Numbered from the stretch's first letter, positions 1-14,504 are shown. The stretch is DNA of 64,000 nucleotides from Pseudomonas sp. PD9R (GCF_019200975.1 NZ_JAHTMR010000007.1:75551-139550); one strand, 5' to 3'. The notes: a model not told the origin generated them from the sequence alone. Program-made: numbers and translations.

Positions 1-168
1 CCTGGTTTTTTAGAAGCAAGATCAAAAGATCGCAGCCTTCGGCAGCTCCTACATGGGATCGCGTTTCCTGTAGAGCCAGGCGCCTGCGATGGGTGCCTGG
101 TTTTTTAGAAGCAAGATCAAAAGATCGCAGCCTTCGGCAGCGCCTACATGGGATCGCGTTTCCTGTAG
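1..168. repeat. Imperfect tandem duplication, 95-bp period, carrying REP arms
   Basis: Bases 1-73 recur at 96-168 with a single mismatch (ggcagctcc versus ggcagcgcc). The 22 bases between copies are unique. Each copy contains a REP arm with the GATCGCAGCCTTCGGCAGC core. The duplication lies upstream of the acyl-CoA dehydrogenase and may continue off the left edge. Confidence 0.85.
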
Positions 169-193
169 GAGCTGCCGAAGGCTGCGATCTTTT
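119..193. repeat. REP pair, family 1 (GATCGCAGCCTTCGGCAGC core)
   Basis: Two near-perfect inverted arms, aaaagatcgcagccttcgg and its complement, flank a short spacer and can form a long hairpin. The same arms occur at 2111-2187, 6787-6859 and 34564-34633. It is a non-autonomous REP/REPIN-type element of Pseudomonas; no transposase is nearby. Confidence 0.85.
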
Positions 194-279
194 GCTTCTC
201 CATCACCAAGATCAATCATCCTGTTCAGCCTCTATTCCCCCACCTAGACTCGGCCCACTCCAATAAAAGGTAGACCGCC

Positions 280-2082
280 ATGTCCGAGACGTTGCTCAGT
301 TCCCGCAATCTGGCTTTCGAGCTGTATGAAGTCCTCGATGCCGAGGGCCTGACTCAGCGTGAGCGTTTTGCCGAGCACAACCGCGAAACCTTCGATGCCG
401 CCCTCGGCACCGCCCGCAACATCGCCGAGAAGTTTTTCGCCCCGCACAACCGCAAGGGTGACGAGAACGAACCGCGCTACGAGGACGGTCAGGCGATTTT
501 GATTCCGGAAGTGAAACCGGCGGTGGACGCCTTTCTCGAAGCGGGTTTCCTCAACGCGGCACGCAGTTTCGAGGCGGGGGGCATGCAGCTTCCTACGCTG
601 TTGTCCCAGGCCTGCTTTGCGCATTTTCAATCAGCCAACGCTGCGTCGACGTCTTATCCGTTCCTGACCATGGGCGCGGCGAACCTGATCGAAAGCTTCG
701 GCACTGACGAGCAGAAGCGGCGTTTCCTGCAGCCGATGATCGACGGGCGTTTCTTCGGCACCATGGCCCTGACCGAACCGCACGCCGGTTCGTCGCTGTC
801 GGACATTCGTACCCGTGCAGAGCCGGCGTCTGACGACACCTATCGGCTCAAGGGCAACAAGATCTTTATCTCCGGCGGCGATCACCCGCTGTCAGAAAAC
901 ATCGTGCACATGGTCCTGGCCAAATTGCCGGACGCACCGGCCGGGGTGAAGGGTATTTCGCTGTTTATCGTGCCCAAGTTTCTGGTCAACGATGATGGCA
1001 GTCTCGGCAAGCGCAACGACGTGTTGCTGGCTGGGCTCTTCCATAAGATGGGCTGGCGCGGCACCACGTCCACGGCGCTGAACTTCGGCGATAACGGTGA
1101 GTGTGTCGGCTACCTGGTGGGCAAGCCGCACCATGGCCTGAGCTACATGTTCCAGATGATGAACGAGGCACGGATCGGCGTCGGCATGGGCGCGGTGATG
1201 CTCGGTTACGCTGGCTACCTGTACTCCCTGGAGTACGCCCGCGAGCGTCCGCAGGGTCGCGTGCCGGACAGTAAGGACCCGACCACCGCACCGGTGGCGA
1301 TCATTAATCACGCTGACGTCAAGCGCATGCTGCTGACCCAAAAGGCCTACGTCGAAGGTTCGTTCGATCTTGGGCTGTACGCCGCACGGCTGTTCGATGA
1401 CACCACCACACTCGAAACCGAAGCCGAGCGTAAACAGGCCCACGAGCTGCTGGATCTGCTGACGCCCATCGTCAAATCCTGGCCGTCGGAGTTTTGCCTG
1501 AAGGCCAACGAACTGGCGATCCAGATTCTCGGCGGCCACGGTTACACCCGCGAATACCCGGTGGAGCAGTACTACCGCGACAACCGTCTGAACCCGATCC
1601 ACGAAGGCACCCACGGCATTCAATCGCTGGACCTGCTGGGGCGCAAACTGGCGCAGAACGGCGGCGCCGGGCTCAAGCAACTGATCCGCCTGATCGCCGA
1701 CACCGCCGAACGCGCCCAGGCATATGAGTCACTGACCGCGTTGCGTGAACCGCTGGAAAAACTGGTGGCGCGCCTGCAAACCGTGACCATTGGCCTGCTG
1801 ACCGATCTGGCTCAGGGCAAGGTAAACAGCAGCCTGGCCAACTCGGCGCTGTACTTGAAAGTGTTCGGCCACACGGTGATCGGCTGGCGCTGGCTGGAAC
1901 AGGCGATTCGCGCCGAGGAAGGGCTGGCCAAGCGCAATGCAGCGGATGTGAGTTTCTATAAAGGCAAGCTGCAGGCGGCGCGGTATTTCCTGACCTGGGA
2001 AGTGCCGGGTTGCCACCATGAGTTGGCGATTCTTGAGGCGCGGGATGATGTGTGCTTGGGAATGCAGGATGAGTGGTTTTGA
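280..2082 (+). CDS. Acyl-CoA dehydrogenase (large, 600 aa form)
   Basis: Flavoprotein of the acyl-CoA dehydrogenase superfamily, expected to introduce the alpha-beta double bond into an acyl-CoA. The FAD/substrate-contact motif MALTEPHAGSSLSDI lies near residues 162-176. The IHEGTHGIQSLDLLGRKL stretch, around residue 441, carries the Glu at the usual catalytic-base position. The length and the extra C-terminal helical domain match the roughly 600-residue acyl-CoA dehydrogenases with an added C-terminal domain rather than the 380-residue classical enzymes. The gene stands alone, with REP elements on both sides, and converges on the chemotaxis gene downstream. By position it corresponds to the gene preceding the nhaP2/mscK-like pair in P. 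aeruginosa. The exact chain length used is not readable from sequence. Confidence 0.9.
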   Translation: MSETLLSSRNLAFELYEVLDAEGLTQRERFAEHNRETFDAALGTARNIAEKFFAPHNRKGDENEPRYEDGQAILIPEVKPAVDAFLEAGFLNAARSFEAGGMQLPTLLSQACFAHFQSANAASTSYPFLTMGAANLIESFGTDEQKRRFLQPMIDGRFFGTMALTEPHAGSSLSDIRTRAEPASDDTYRLKGNKIFISGGDHPLSENIVHMVLAKLPDAPAGVKGISLFIVPKFLVNDDGSLGKRNDVLLAGLFHKMGWRGTTSTALNFGDNGECVGYLVGKPHHGLSYMFQMMNEARIGVGMGAVMLGYAGYLYSLEYARERPQGRVPDSKDPTTAPVAIINHADVKRMLLTQKAYVEGSFDLGLYAARLFDDTTTLETEAERKQAHELLDLLTPIVKSWPSEFCLKANELAIQILGGHGYTREYPVEQYYRDNRLNPIHEGTHGIQSLDLLGRKLAQNGGAGLKQLIRLIADTAERAQAYESLTALREPLEKLVARLQTVTIGLLTDLAQGKVNSSLANSALYLKVFGHTVIGWRWLEQAIRAEEGLAKRNAADVSFYKGKLQAARYFLTWEVPGCHHELAILEARDDVCLGMQDEWF

Positions 2083-2110
2083 TAGGCAATAGATCGGTTT
2101 AACGGCCACA

Positions 2111-2187
2111 AAAAAGATCGCAGCCTTCGGCAGCTCCTACATGGGAATGCGCTCCCTGTAGGAGCTGCCGAAGGCTGCGATCTTTTG
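2111..2187. repeat. REP pair between convergent genes, probable bidirectional terminator
   Basis: A 29-bp near-perfect inverted repeat (arms starting aaaagatcgcagccttcgg) with a 17-base loop lies between the stop at 2082 (+) and the stop at 2200 (-). The right arm ends in gatctttt. A convergent location and a strong hairpin suggest it ends both transcripts. Confidence 0.8.
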
Positions 2188-2199
2188 ATCTTGATCTTT

Positions 2200-4137
2200 T
2201 TAGCTCAACCGAAACCCACCCATCTGCCGCGCCAGATCATCCGCCAACCGCTGTAACGTCTGGCAATCCTCACGACAAGCCCTGACCTCCCCCGCCGTCG
2301 CCCGCGCCAAATCAGAAATCCCCTGCACGTTACGGTTGATCTCCTCGGTCACCGCCGATTGCTCTTCCGTCGCCGTCGCCACCTGATGATTCATGTCGCT
2401 GATGCGTTCGACTTGCCCGGTAATCGCGGTCAACGACGCGCCGGTGCGCTGGCTCGACTCGACACCGGTGCCGGTGGCCGCTTGCCCGGTGTGCATCGAC
2501 GACACCGCGTTCTCTGCACCTTGCTTGAGGTTGCCGATCATCTGCTGAATCTCGTCGGTGGATGATTGCGTACGCCGCGCCAACGTCCGTACTTCATCGG
2601 CGACCACCGCAAAGCCTCGACCCATGTCCCCGGCCCGGGCCGCTTCGATGGCCGCATTGAGCGCCAGCAAATTGGTCTGCTCGGAAATCCCGCGAATCAC
2701 CGCCAACACCTGATCGATCGATGCCACCTGATTGGCCAGTTCGCCCACCGCACTGGCGGCGACGCCGATCTCGTCGGACATGCTTTCGATATGGCGGATC
2801 GAACCACCGACCACTTCGCGAGCCAGCATCGCCTCATCACGAGCACTTTGCGAAGCAACGGCGGCGTTGCCGGCGTTCTGCGCGATTTCCTGCACGGTCA
2901 GGCCCATTTCGTGGACCGCCGTGGCGACCATGTCGGTCATCTCCTGCTGACGTCCGGAGCGTTCGGCGGTGTTGTCCACCACCCGCGCCACCTGGCCGAC
3001 CGCGGTGCGCAATTGCTCGCTGGTGGTCAGCACTTCACCGATCATCTCGCGCTGACTGTCGAGGAACCGGTTGAAGCCGCGCGCCAGGTCACCCAACTCA
3101 TCAGCACGACTGGAATCTAAACGATGGGTCAAATCTCCACCGCCGCTACCGATGGCGACCAGCGCCGCTGTTACCTGACGAATCGGTCGCACCAGCCCAC
3201 GGGCCAGTAACACCACCAGCAACAGGCACACCAGCGCCACCGCCAGGCCGATGCCGCTGCTCATCCACATGGCGCGGCGGGCTTCGGCGTAGATCTGCGA
3301 TTGCGGTACTTCGGCCACCAAAGTCCAACCGAGATCCCGCAGCGGCAAGCTCAACGCGAGGAACTCTTCGCCATCGCGCTGGAAGCCGCTGCTGGTGGCG
3401 GTTTTTTGACCCATGACCGCTTGCGCTGCCGACCCACCAATTTGCTCGGTGAGGGTGCGTTTGCCGCTGAATTGCGCCTCGGGGTGAACCTGGATCAAAC
3501 CGTCGGAACGCACGAGATAGACCTTGCCGCGCTCACCAAAACTGAAGTTGTGGATCAGCTCCGACAGCTCTTTCATGCTCAGCCCAAGCCCGGCGACGCC
3601 CACGACCTTGCCGGCTTGCTCGACCTTGAGGTCGATGAAAAGCGCCAATTCTCCGGTAGCCGTGTCGTTGTCGATATTGAGGGTGCGCGGCTGGTTGCTG
3701 TCGAGGAACGAGTAGAACCAGGCGTCTTTGGGGTTGGCTCGGCTGAGGGTCCGGTCCAGGCCTTTTTCCGTGTAGTAGTGGTTGGAAGCGGCCCCGATAA
3801 TCAGCGCCGTGAACGCCTTGTGTTCAGCGCGGATACCTTCCAGGTAGGTCACGAAGGTATTGGCCTGGGCACTGTCTTCACCCCCGGCCAGCCAGTCGCG
3901 CACCATGCTGTTGCTGGCGATGTCCTTGGCGGCGGTAAGTGGTTGCACGAGGATGCGCTCGATGTCGTTGCGCATCGCTTCGATGCTCGACGGCAGCGCT
4001 TGTTCGACCAGATAGCTCTGGGCGAGGCGGTTGACCACGAGGGTATAAATGCCAACCACGATCAGAATACTGACGAGCAGGGCCGTGCCCATACTCAAGA
4101 TCAACTGCCACTGAATACTGCGTCGCCAGAACTGCAT
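2200..4137 (-). CDS. Methyl-accepting chemotaxis protein with dCache sensor
   Basis: A 645-residue transmembrane chemoreceptor. TM1 is near residues 9-31, a large periplasmic region near 35-290 looks like a double Cache sensor (pattern [20 protein letters not shown]), TM2 is near 293-315, and HAMP and the coiled-coil signalling domain follow. The signalling hairpin contains [20 protein letters not shown] near residue 490-510. The start was placed at the ATG encoding MQFWRRSIQ because GGGGGTG lies just upstream; a frame-open extension of 24 residues begins at 4209. dCache receptors often bind amino acids or organic acids, but the ligand cannot be read here. The C-terminus shows no CheR/CheB docking pentapeptide (ends GGFRLS). 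Confidence 0.92.
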   Translation of the reverse strand: MQFWRRSIQWQLILSMGTALLVSILIVVGIYTLVVNRLAQSYLVEQALPSSIEAMRNDIERILVQPLTAAKDIASNSMVRDWLAGGEDSAQANTFVTYLEGIRAEHKAFTALIIGAASNHYYTEKGLDRTLSRANPKDAWFYSFLDSNQPRTLNIDNDTATGELALFIDLKVEQAGKVVGVAGLGLSMKELSELIHNFSFGERGKVYLVRSDGLIQVHPEAQFSGKRTLTEQIGGSAAQAVMGQKTATSSGFQRDGEEFLALSLPLRDLGWTLVAEVPQSQIYAEARRAMWMSSGIGLAVALVCLLLVVLLARGLVRPIRQVTAALVAIGSGGGDLTHRLDSSRADELGDLARGFNRFLDSQREMIGEVLTTSEQLRTAVGQVARVVDNTAERSGRQQEMTDMVATAVHEMGLTVQEIAQNAGNAAVASQSARDEAMLAREVVGGSIRHIESMSDEIGVAASAVGELANQVASIDQVLAVIRGISEQTNLLALNAAIEAARAGDMGRGFAVVADEVRTLARRTQSSTDEIQQMIGNLKQGAENAVSSMHTGQAATGTGVESSQRTGASLTAITGQVERISDMNHQVATATEEQSAVTEEINRNVQGISDLARATAGEVRACREDCQTLQRLADDLARQMGGFRLS

Positions 4138-4146
4138 GGAGCACCC

Positions 4147-4221
4147 CCAAAGAATAAGTGGCTTAAACACTGCAACAGCCGTGCCGATTGTATACAGCCA
4201 AACCGACAATCTATTCTTTGG
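4147..4221 (-). promoter_or_regulatory. Inverted repeat upstream of the chemoreceptor gene
   Basis: CCAAAGAATA at 4147-4156 is exactly complementary to TATTCTTTGG at 4212-4221. On the minus strand the proximal arm abuts the GGGGGTG ribosome binding site of the chemoreceptor. If the transcript starts upstream of 4221, the arms could pair and partly mask that site. No clear -35/-10 pair was identified. Confidence 0.4.
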
Positions 4222-4237
4222 TTGTGCGCAAAGCCGA

Positions 4238-4537
4238 TCAGGCCTGATTGATCGTCTTGGAGATCACTTCAACCGTGGCGCTGACTTGCTCTTGGTAACG
4301 GTCGAGTTCGAGCTTGTGTTGCTTCTGCATTTCGATCTGCTGCGAGCACAGATTCATCGCGGCCAGCACCAGCAGTCGGTCACCGATCAGGGTCGGGTAC
4401 TTTCTTTTGGTATCGGCCAGGGCAGCTTTCAACATCATTGCAGCGTCCAGCAGGGTTTGCTCTTCCCCGGCCGGAGCCTTGATCGAATAGTCCTCCCCCA
4501 GGATAGAGACGACTTTTACCCCTGCGCCGTAACTCAT
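4238..4537 (-). CDS. zapA: ZapA-like cell division protein (probable paralog)
   Basis: A 99-residue protein of the ZapA family, small FtsZ-ring crosslinkers that form antiparallel coiled-coil tetramers. An N-terminal globular part ([20 protein letters not shown]) is followed by a long C-terminal helix from about residue 55 ([19 protein letters not shown]). It overlaps the upstream coiled-coil gene by ATGA, so the two are translationally coupled. The canonical Pseudomonas zapA sits next to 6S RNA (ssrS) and ygfA; neither is present here and the adjoining genes are chemoreceptors. This copy is therefore probably a second, divergent ZapA. Confidence 0.8.
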   Translation of the reverse strand: MSYGAGVKVVSILGEDYSIKAPAGEEQTLLDAAMMLKAALADTKRKYPTLIGDRLLVLAAMNLCSQQIEMQKQHKLELDRYQEQVSATVEVISKTINQA

Positions 4538-4764
4538 GCGCTGACTGGGCCAGCGCTGACACGCTCAACCAGGGCTTGAATGCGTGCTGCGGTGGCGCCT
4601 TGCTTCTCTTCCTGCTCCATCAGGCTCAGTTGCAGGCTTTCGTTTTCATCCTTGGCCTGAGCCAATTCGGCGCTCAGGGTCTGATTAGTACCGAGCAGGG
4701 TCTGGTTCTGTTGCACCAGGTCGCTGACCAGCTGTTCCAATTGGCTTAGAGATGCTTCCAACAT
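4534..4764 (-). CDS. Small coiled-coil protein, TIGR02449/ZapB-like
   Basis: A 76-residue, almost wholly helical protein with leucine heptads (MLEASLSQLEQLVSDLVQQN onward) and no membrane segment. It resembles the short coiled-coil proteins encoded beside zapA in many gammaproteobacteria (TIGR02449 type). The start was placed at MLEASLSQ because the longer open frame, to 4842, adds 26 residues of different composition. It overlaps the ZapA-like gene by four bases and precedes it. Function is inferred only from this pairing: possibly a partner of the ZapA-like protein in division or another FtsZ-like or polar structure. Confidence 0.7.
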   Translation of the reverse strand: MLEASLSQLEQLVSDLVQQNQTLLGTNQTLSAELAQAKDENESLQLSLMEQEEKQGATAARIQALVERVSAGPVSA

Positions 4765-5153
4765 TTTGATTTTCCAGGCATTTTCAAAGGGCGCGTACGA
4801 TAAAGAAAAGTCACCGTGGATGCCAGGGTTATACAGGCGCAAGACCTTGATTTTCCTGACGAGTGACCGTTCTCGCGAACTTTAAAGACTGTGATTGGCG
4901 TATCTGGTTCCTGCACTTCGTCGCCAACAAAAACAAAGATCTTCCTATAGAAGCGAGCTTGCTCGCGAAAGGCGTCCAGACAACGCGTTTATCCAGACTG
5001 TGCGCGTCATCGTTAACGCCCTTCGCGAGCAAGCTTCGATCCTACAAGTAATGGTCGGACGGCGGTAAAGCTCAAGACTTCAGTCGCATGACCGATAAGT
5101 CATCCATACAGCAGTTTAAGCCCCGCACGGATGCGCTCTTTTCGGTAAACGCC
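4765..5153. other. Divergent intergenic region with REP pair
   Basis: This stretch separates the minus-strand zapA-like pair from the plus-strand chemoreceptor. It holds one family-2 REP pair (4941-5046). The part next to the coiled-coil gene should carry that operon's promoter, but I see no convincing -35/-10 set. If the chemoreceptor starts at 5088 instead of 5154, its right end is coding. Confidence 0.6.
4941..5046. repeat. REP pair, family 2 (GAGCGAGCTTGCTCGCGA-type)
   Basis: Inverted arms tatagaagcgagcttgctcg and its counterpart, ending gcaagcttcgatcctaca, surround about 60 bases of spacer. The same family occurs at 14956, 24234, 30357, 37254 and 52638. A REPIN-like, non-autonomous element. 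Confidence 0.8.
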
Positions 5154-6779
5154 ATGTCCCTTCGTAATATGAATATCGCGCCGCGTGCGTTCCTCAGCTT
5201 TGCCCTGATCGGCGGTCTGATGATGGTTCTAGGGGTGTTTGCCTTGAACCAGATGAGCAAAATCCGCGGCGCTGCCGAGGACATCACTACCAACAGCGTT
5301 CCGAGCATCAAAAGCCTCGACGAGTTCACCCAACTCACCTTGCGCCTGCGGGTGCTGTCTTATCGCCTGCTGGTTAATCGCGAGCCTGACATTCAGCAGA
5401 AAACCATGGAGCTGCTGGAGATGCGCAACCAGCAGATTCACGCCGCCCAAGCGACTTACGAAAAGCTGATTGCCAGCCCCCAGGAGCGTGCGACTTACGA
5501 TCAGTACGTGCAGTTGCTGGGGCAATACCGGCAGATCGAAGACCGGATGAAGACCCTGTCGCGCAACAATCAGGTCGATGAACTGCGCAACCTGCTCAAT
5601 GCCGATTTGCTGAGCAACTCCGAAGCGGTCAACGCGGTATTGAACAAGCTGCTGGAGATCAACACCCAACAGACCCTCGACACCAACAAGCAGGCCGCCG
5701 ATCAGTACGATTCGGCGTTCAATCTGGTGATCATCCTGCTGATGGCCGCCACCGCACTGACTCTGTTGTTCGCCTGGCTACTGACCAACAGCATCACCAA
5801 ACCGATTGCCAATGCACTGGACGCCGCCGAACAAATCGCCGAAGGCAACCTGACTCGCCCGATCACGGTCGACGGTGAAGACGAGGCTGGCCGCCTGTTG
5901 CTGGCGATGTCGAAGATGCAGGACAAACTGCGTGACACCCTGCAACGCATTTCCGGCTCGGCGACCCAATTGGCGTCCGCCGCCGAAGAACTCAATAGCG
6001 TCACCGACGAAAGCGCCCGAGGCCTGACTCAACAGAACAACGAAATCGAACAAGCCGCCACCGCCGTCAACGAGATGACCAGCGCCGTGGAAGAGGTCGC
6101 GCGCAACGCCGTCAGCACATCCGAAGCCTCGAAGAACGCCACGACCTCCGCCGGTGATGGTCGCGATCTAGTGCAGGAAACCGTCAGCGCCATCGAGCGC
6201 ATGAGCGCTGATGTGCAAAGCACCGCCACGCTGATTGGCGATCTGGCCAACGAGTCCCGGGACATTGGCAAGGTGCTGGACGTGATTCGCGGCCTGGCTG
6301 ACCAGACCAACCTGCTGGCCCTGAACGCCGCGATCGAGGCCGCTCGCGCCGGTGAGGCGGGTCGTGGTTTCGCGGTGGTGGCAGATGAAGTGCGTGCGCT
6401 GGCGCACCGTACCCAGCAGTCGACCAGCGAAATCGAACGCATGATCGGCAGCATCCAGAGCGGCACCGAACACGCAGTGGATTCGATGCGCAACAGCACC
6501 GAGCGCGCCGAATCGACTCTGAATATCGCCCGTGGCGCCGGCCTGTCGCTGGACACCATCAACAGCGCCATCGTCGAAATCAACGAGCGCAACCTGGTGA
6601 TCGCCAGCGCTGCCGAAGAGCAGGCCCAAGTGGCCCGCGAAGTGGACCGCAACCTGGTGAACATCCGCGACCTGTCGGTGCAATCGGCCACCGGCGCCAA
6701 CCAGACCAGCGCAGCCAGCAGTGAGCTGTCGCGGCTGGCGGTGGATCTGAACTCGATGGTTGGGCGCTTTAGCCTGTAA
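5154..6779 (+). CDS. Methyl-accepting chemotaxis protein with four-helix-bundle sensor
   Basis: A 541-residue chemoreceptor. TM1 ([19 protein letters not shown]) is near residues 13-31. A helical periplasmic domain of about 150 residues fits the 4HB_MCP fold. TM2 ([20 protein letters not shown]) is near 190-210, followed by HAMP and a full signalling domain with the hairpin [20 protein letters not shown]. The start was set at [13 protein letters not shown]; an in-frame ATG at 5088 would add 22 residues that do not resemble the usual N-terminus, and neither start has a strong ribosome binding site. It is the second chemoreceptor in 5 kb and is divergent from the zapA-like pair. The ligand is not predictable. 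Confidence 0.88.
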   Translation: MSLRNMNIAPRAFLSFALIGGLMMVLGVFALNQMSKIRGAAEDITTNSVPSIKSLDEFTQLTLRLRVLSYRLLVNREPDIQQKTMELLEMRNQQIHAAQATYEKLIASPQERATYDQYVQLLGQYRQIEDRMKTLSRNNQVDELRNLLNADLLSNSEAVNAVLNKLLEINTQQTLDTNKQAADQYDSAFNLVIILLMAATALTLLFAWLLTNSITKPIANALDAAEQIAEGNLTRPITVDGEDEAGRLLLAMSKMQDKLRDTLQRISGSATQLASAAEELNSVTDESARGLTQQNNEIEQAATAVNEMTSAVEEVARNAVSTSEASKNATTSAGDGRDLVQETVSAIERMSADVQSTATLIGDLANESRDIGKVLDVIRGLADQTNLLALNAAIEAARAGEAGRGFAVVADEVRALAHRTQQSTSEIERMIGSIQSGTEHAVDSMRNSTERAESTLNIARGAGLSLDTINSAIVEINERNLVIASAAEEQAQVAREVDRNLVNIRDLSVQSATGANQTSAASSELSRLAVDLNSMVGRFSL

Positions 6780-6786
6780 TCCGTTA

Positions 6787-6859
6787 AAGCAAAAGATCGC
6801 AGCCTGCGGCAGCTCCTACATAGAACAATGCAGGAGCTGCCGCAGGCTGCGATCTTTTG
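6787..6859. repeat. REP pair, family 1
   Basis: Inverted arms GCAAAAGATCGCAGCCTGCGG and complement flank a short loop just 3' of the chemoreceptor stop. The hairpin plus trailing gatctttt could end that transcript before the antiporter gene. Confidence 0.8.
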
Positions 6860-6968
6860 ATCTTCAAAAAGCTTTTTGACAGCATCACATTTCAACAGGT
6901 TAGAATCGCTGGCACGCAGACTGCATGGTCAGTTTGTGCCCGCCTTTCAGCTTTCTGGAGTACTGCCT

Positions 6969-8711
6969 TTGAATGCGACGACCATCAACAGCCTGTTCTT
7001 GATCGGCGCGTTGCTGGTAGGTGCGAGCATTCTGGTGAGTTCACTGTCGTCTCGTCTCGGCATCCCGATTCTGGTGATCATCCTGGCCGTGGGCATGTCG
7101 GCCGGTGTCGATGGCGGCGGCATTATCTTCGACAACTACCCAACGGCTTATCTGGTCGGCAATCTGGCATTGGCCGTGATCCTGCTCGATGGCGGCTTGC
7201 GCACGCGGGTCTCAAGTTTCCGCGTGGCGTTATGGCCGGCGCTGTCGCTGGCCACCGTCGGAGTGTTGATTACCACCGGGCTGACCGGCATGGCCGCCGC
7301 CTGGCTGTTCGACCTAAACCTGATTCAAGGCCTGCTGATCGGTGCCATTGTCGGCTCGACCGACGCCGCGGCAGTGTTCTCGCTGCTGGGTGGTAAAGGC
7401 CTGAACGAGCGGGTAACCGCCAGCCTGGAGATCGAATCCGGCAGTAACGACCCAATGGCGGTGTTCCTCACCGTGACCCTGATCGACATGCTCGCCAGCG
7501 GCCAGACCGGCCTGCACTGGAGCCTGTTGACTCACCTGCTGCGCGAATTCGGCATCGGCGGCGTGATCGGCCTCGGTGGCGGCTGGCTCATGCTGCAACT
7601 GGTCAACCGCATCAATCTGGCCACCGGCCTCTATCCAATTCTGGTCATCGCCGGCGGTCTGTTGGTGTTTGCCCTGACCAACGCCCTGCACGGAAGCGGC
7701 TTCCTCGCGGTGTACCTGTGCGGCCTGGTGATCGGCAACCGCCCGGTGCGCAGCCGCCACGGCATCCTGCACATGCTCGACGGCATGGCCTGGCTGGCGC
7801 AGATCGGCATGTTCCTGGTGTTGGGCCTGTTGGTCACGCCCCACGATTTGCTGCCGATTGCGCTACCGGCTCTGGGCCTGGCGCTGTGGATGATTCTGTT
7901 TGCCCGGCCGCTGTCGGTGGTGGTTGGCCTGTTGCCGTTCAAGGCGTTCCACGGGCGCGAAAAGGCCTTCATTTCCTGGGTCGGCCTGCGCGGCGCGGTC
8001 CCGATCATTCTGGCGGTGTTCCCGTTGATGGCCGGCCTGCCCAACGCCCAGCTCTATTTCAACCTGGCGTTCTTTATCGTGCTGGTGTCGCTGCTGGTGC
8101 AGGGCACAAGCCTGCCGTGGGTGGCGAAGCTTTTGAAAGTGACTGTCCCGCCAGAGCCTGCGCCGATCTCCCGCTCCGCCCTGGAAGTGCACGTCACCAG
8201 CGAGTGGGAGCTATTCGTTTATCGCCTCGGTGCCGAGAAATGGTGCATCGGCTCGCCCCTTCGTGAACTGAAAATGCCCGAAGGGACCCGTATCGCTGCC
8301 CTGTTTCGTGGCCAGCAACTGCTCCATCCGTCGGGTAGTACGGTGCTCGAAGTCGACGATTTACTCTGTGTAATCGGGCATGAACACAACCTTGCGGCCC
8401 TCGGAAAACTCTTCAGCCAGGCCCCGCAACGTGGCCTCGATTTGCGCTTCTTCGGCGACTTCGTACTCGAAGGAGACGCCCAGTTGGCTGCGGTTGCTGC
8501 CCTGTACGGGTTGAAAGTCGAAGGTATAGATCCGGACATGTCCCTGGGCCGCTTCATTGCCCATAAAGTGGGCGGTGCGCCAGTAGTCGGTGACCAGGTG
8601 GAATGGAACAACACCATCTGGACCGTCGCGGTCATGGACGGGAACAAGATCGGCAAAGTGGGCGTCAGATTCCCCGAAGGAAGTCGCCCGGGTCCCGGCT
8701 TGTTCCTCTAA
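6969..8711 (+). CDS. nhaP2: NhaP2/CvrA-type K+/H+ antiporter
   Basis: A 580-residue inner-membrane cation/proton antiporter of the CPA1 family. About 12-13 hydrophobic segments fill residues 1-390; [14 protein letters not shown] and [13 protein letters not shown] carry the acidic residues typical of the ion pathway. The C-terminal cytoplasmic part has an RCK_C-like domain (about 400-480) and then a CorC/HlyC-like domain (about 490-575), the layout of NhaP2, which exports K+ at the expense of protons. The start is a TTG: CTGGAG lies about nine bases upstream and the protein then begins [20 protein letters not shown]. An open frame extends to 6876 without a matching N-terminus. The next gene, 35 bases downstream, is an MscK-like channel, suggesting a joint role in K+ and turgor control. 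Confidence 0.93.
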   Translation: MNATTINSLFLIGALLVGASILVSSLSSRLGIPILVIILAVGMSAGVDGGGIIFDNYPTAYLVGNLALAVILLDGGLRTRVSSFRVALWPALSLATVGVLITTGLTGMAAAWLFDLNLIQGLLIGAIVGSTDAAAVFSLLGGKGLNERVTASLEIESGSNDPMAVFLTVTLIDMLASGQTGLHWSLLTHLLREFGIGGVIGLGGGWLMLQLVNRINLATGLYPILVIAGGLLVFALTNALHGSGFLAVYLCGLVIGNRPVRSRHGILHMLDGMAWLAQIGMFLVLGLLVTPHDLLPIALPALGLALWMILFARPLSVVVGLLPFKAFHGREKAFISWVGLRGAVPIILAVFPLMAGLPNAQLYFNLAFFIVLVSLLVQGTSLPWVAKLLKVTVPPEPAPISRSALEVHVTSEWELFVYRLGAEKWCIGSPLRELKMPEGTRIAALFRGQQLLHPSGSTVLEVDDLLCVIGHEHNLAALGKLFSQAPQRGLDLRFFGDFVLEGDAQLAAVAALYGLKVEGIDPDMSLGRFIAHKVGGAPVVGDQVEWNNTIWTVAVMDGNKIGKVGVRFPEGSRPGPGLFL

Positions 8712-8746
8712 ACTCCATTCTTCGTCTCGCTTTTTAATCGGTCTCT

Positions 8747-13609
<4,863 letters not shown>

Positions 13610-13614
13610 GGCGG

Positions 13615-14016
13615 TCAGATAAAGGTTTCCACCGACACACCAAAGCGCTCAGCCAGCCAGCGGATCTGCCGCAGGTTGAGCTGGCGCTTGCCGCTTAATA
13701 TCTCGGATACCACTGACTGAGGGCCGACGCCCGGCAGATCGCTCTGGGTCAGGCCGTGTTCGCGCATCATGTAACCAAGGACATCGGCACCGCTGGCCTC
13801 GGGCATGGGACGATGTTTATGATCCCATTCCTCGATCCAGTCACCGATGATATCTACAAGACTCATCAAGGGATGCGATTCGTCGTCACCGGTTATCTCG
13901 AGCAATTCGTCGAGCGCCAGGACAAGCCTGTCGTAGTCATCTTCGTTTTTTGGTTTGCGCAGCAATGGCGAGACAAATTCCCAATGCTCAGCGGCCTGCT
14001 TGATAAGTACACTCAT
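13615..14016 (-). CDS. higA: HigA-type antitoxin, HTH XRE family
   Basis: A 133-residue antitoxin. A helix-turn-helix lies in the C-terminal half (LTQSDLPGVGPQSVVSEILS, then KRQLNLRQIRWLAERFGVS), and the N-terminal half is acidic, as in HigA proteins that neutralise the toxin and repress the operon. The start was chosen at the ATG overlapping the toxin stop by ATGA; GGAGGGAAAGG immediately precedes it. An upstream ATG at 14034 would add only six residues (MEGGKG) encoded by that ribosome binding site. The order is toxin first, antitoxin second, characteristic of higBA. Confidence 0.9.
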   Translation of the reverse strand: MSVLIKQAAEHWEFVSPLLRKPKNEDDYDRLVLALDELLEITGDDESHPLMSLVDIIGDWIEEWDHKHRPMPEASGADVLGYMMREHGLTQSDLPGVGPQSVVSEILSGKRQLNLRQIRWLAERFGVSVETFI

Positions 14017-14309
14017 TCCTTTCCCTCCTTCCATTTTTCCCGATCATATTCGCGATGATCCAATACGTATTTGATGTACAGCTTCTGACCCCGATACCGT
14101 ACATATGCAATCAAGCGCAGCTTGTTTCCTCCGATATCGAACACATGAAACTCACCGACCTTGTCGGTCGCAGAAAACAGCGATTTCATCGCGGCAAAAT
14201 CACAAGGGCTATTTCGCCTGACTAGTCGATACCAGTGATCAAGTGCAGTCGCCGCATTGGGCCATTTCGCTTTTGAATCCCAAATCCTTTTTTCCGAGAA
14301 CACACGCAT
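14013..14309 (-). CDS. higB: HigB-family mRNA interferase toxin
   Basis: A 98-residue basic protein of the HigB toxin family (RelE-like fold), ribosome-dependent mRNA cleavage. Family signatures are NSPCDFAAMKSLF, VFDIGGNKLRLIAYVRYRG and the C-terminal KYVLDHREYDREKW. It is translationally coupled to the HigA gene by a four-base overlap. It is divergent from trxC across a 195-base region containing a perfect palindrome, the likely HigA operator. Confidence 0.9.
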   Translation of the reverse strand: MRVFSEKRIWDSKAKWPNAATALDHWYRLVRRNSPCDFAAMKSLFSATDKVGEFHVFDIGGNKLRLIAYVRYRGQKLYIKYVLDHREYDREKWKEGKE

Positions 14310-14359
14310 GCAACATCCTTATCGCATTCTGCTATGGGGAGTTAATCACAGATCAAAAA

Positions 14360-14376
14360 TATCGCAAGTTGCGATA
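14360..14376. promoter_or_regulatory. Perfect 17-base palindrome, probable HigA operator
   Basis: TATCGCAAGTTGCGATA is a perfect palindrome around a central G, 51-67 bases upstream of the higB start, in the region divergent to trxC. A related half-site, TTATCGCATT, lies nearer higB (around 14321). HigA proteins repress their own promoter by binding such palindromes; binding here is inferred. Confidence 0.55.
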
Positions 14377-14504
14377 ATCATGGGTGGACCAACGGTCGCG
14401 CTCATTACGACCCAGCCTAGTTTGATCGCAGCACGCTGCACGATTGAAAACATGAGCAAACGTCTCCAAATAGGATCAATCGGACTCTTCACAGGACCCC
14501 CCTT

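Noticed and set aside
4138..4237. 6S RNA next to the zapA-like gene
   Set aside because: Only about 100 bases are available and no 6S-like long hairpin is visible; the space holds a simple inverted repeat.
1..5050. Repeated palindromes suggesting a CRISPR array
   Set aside because: The repeats are dispersed REP pairs with irregular spacing and no unique spacers of constant length; no cas gene is present.
4862..5051. A short plus-strand frame before the second chemoreceptor
   Set aside because: Encoded mostly by a REP pair; its translation is the typical REP-derived SLLAKG pattern.
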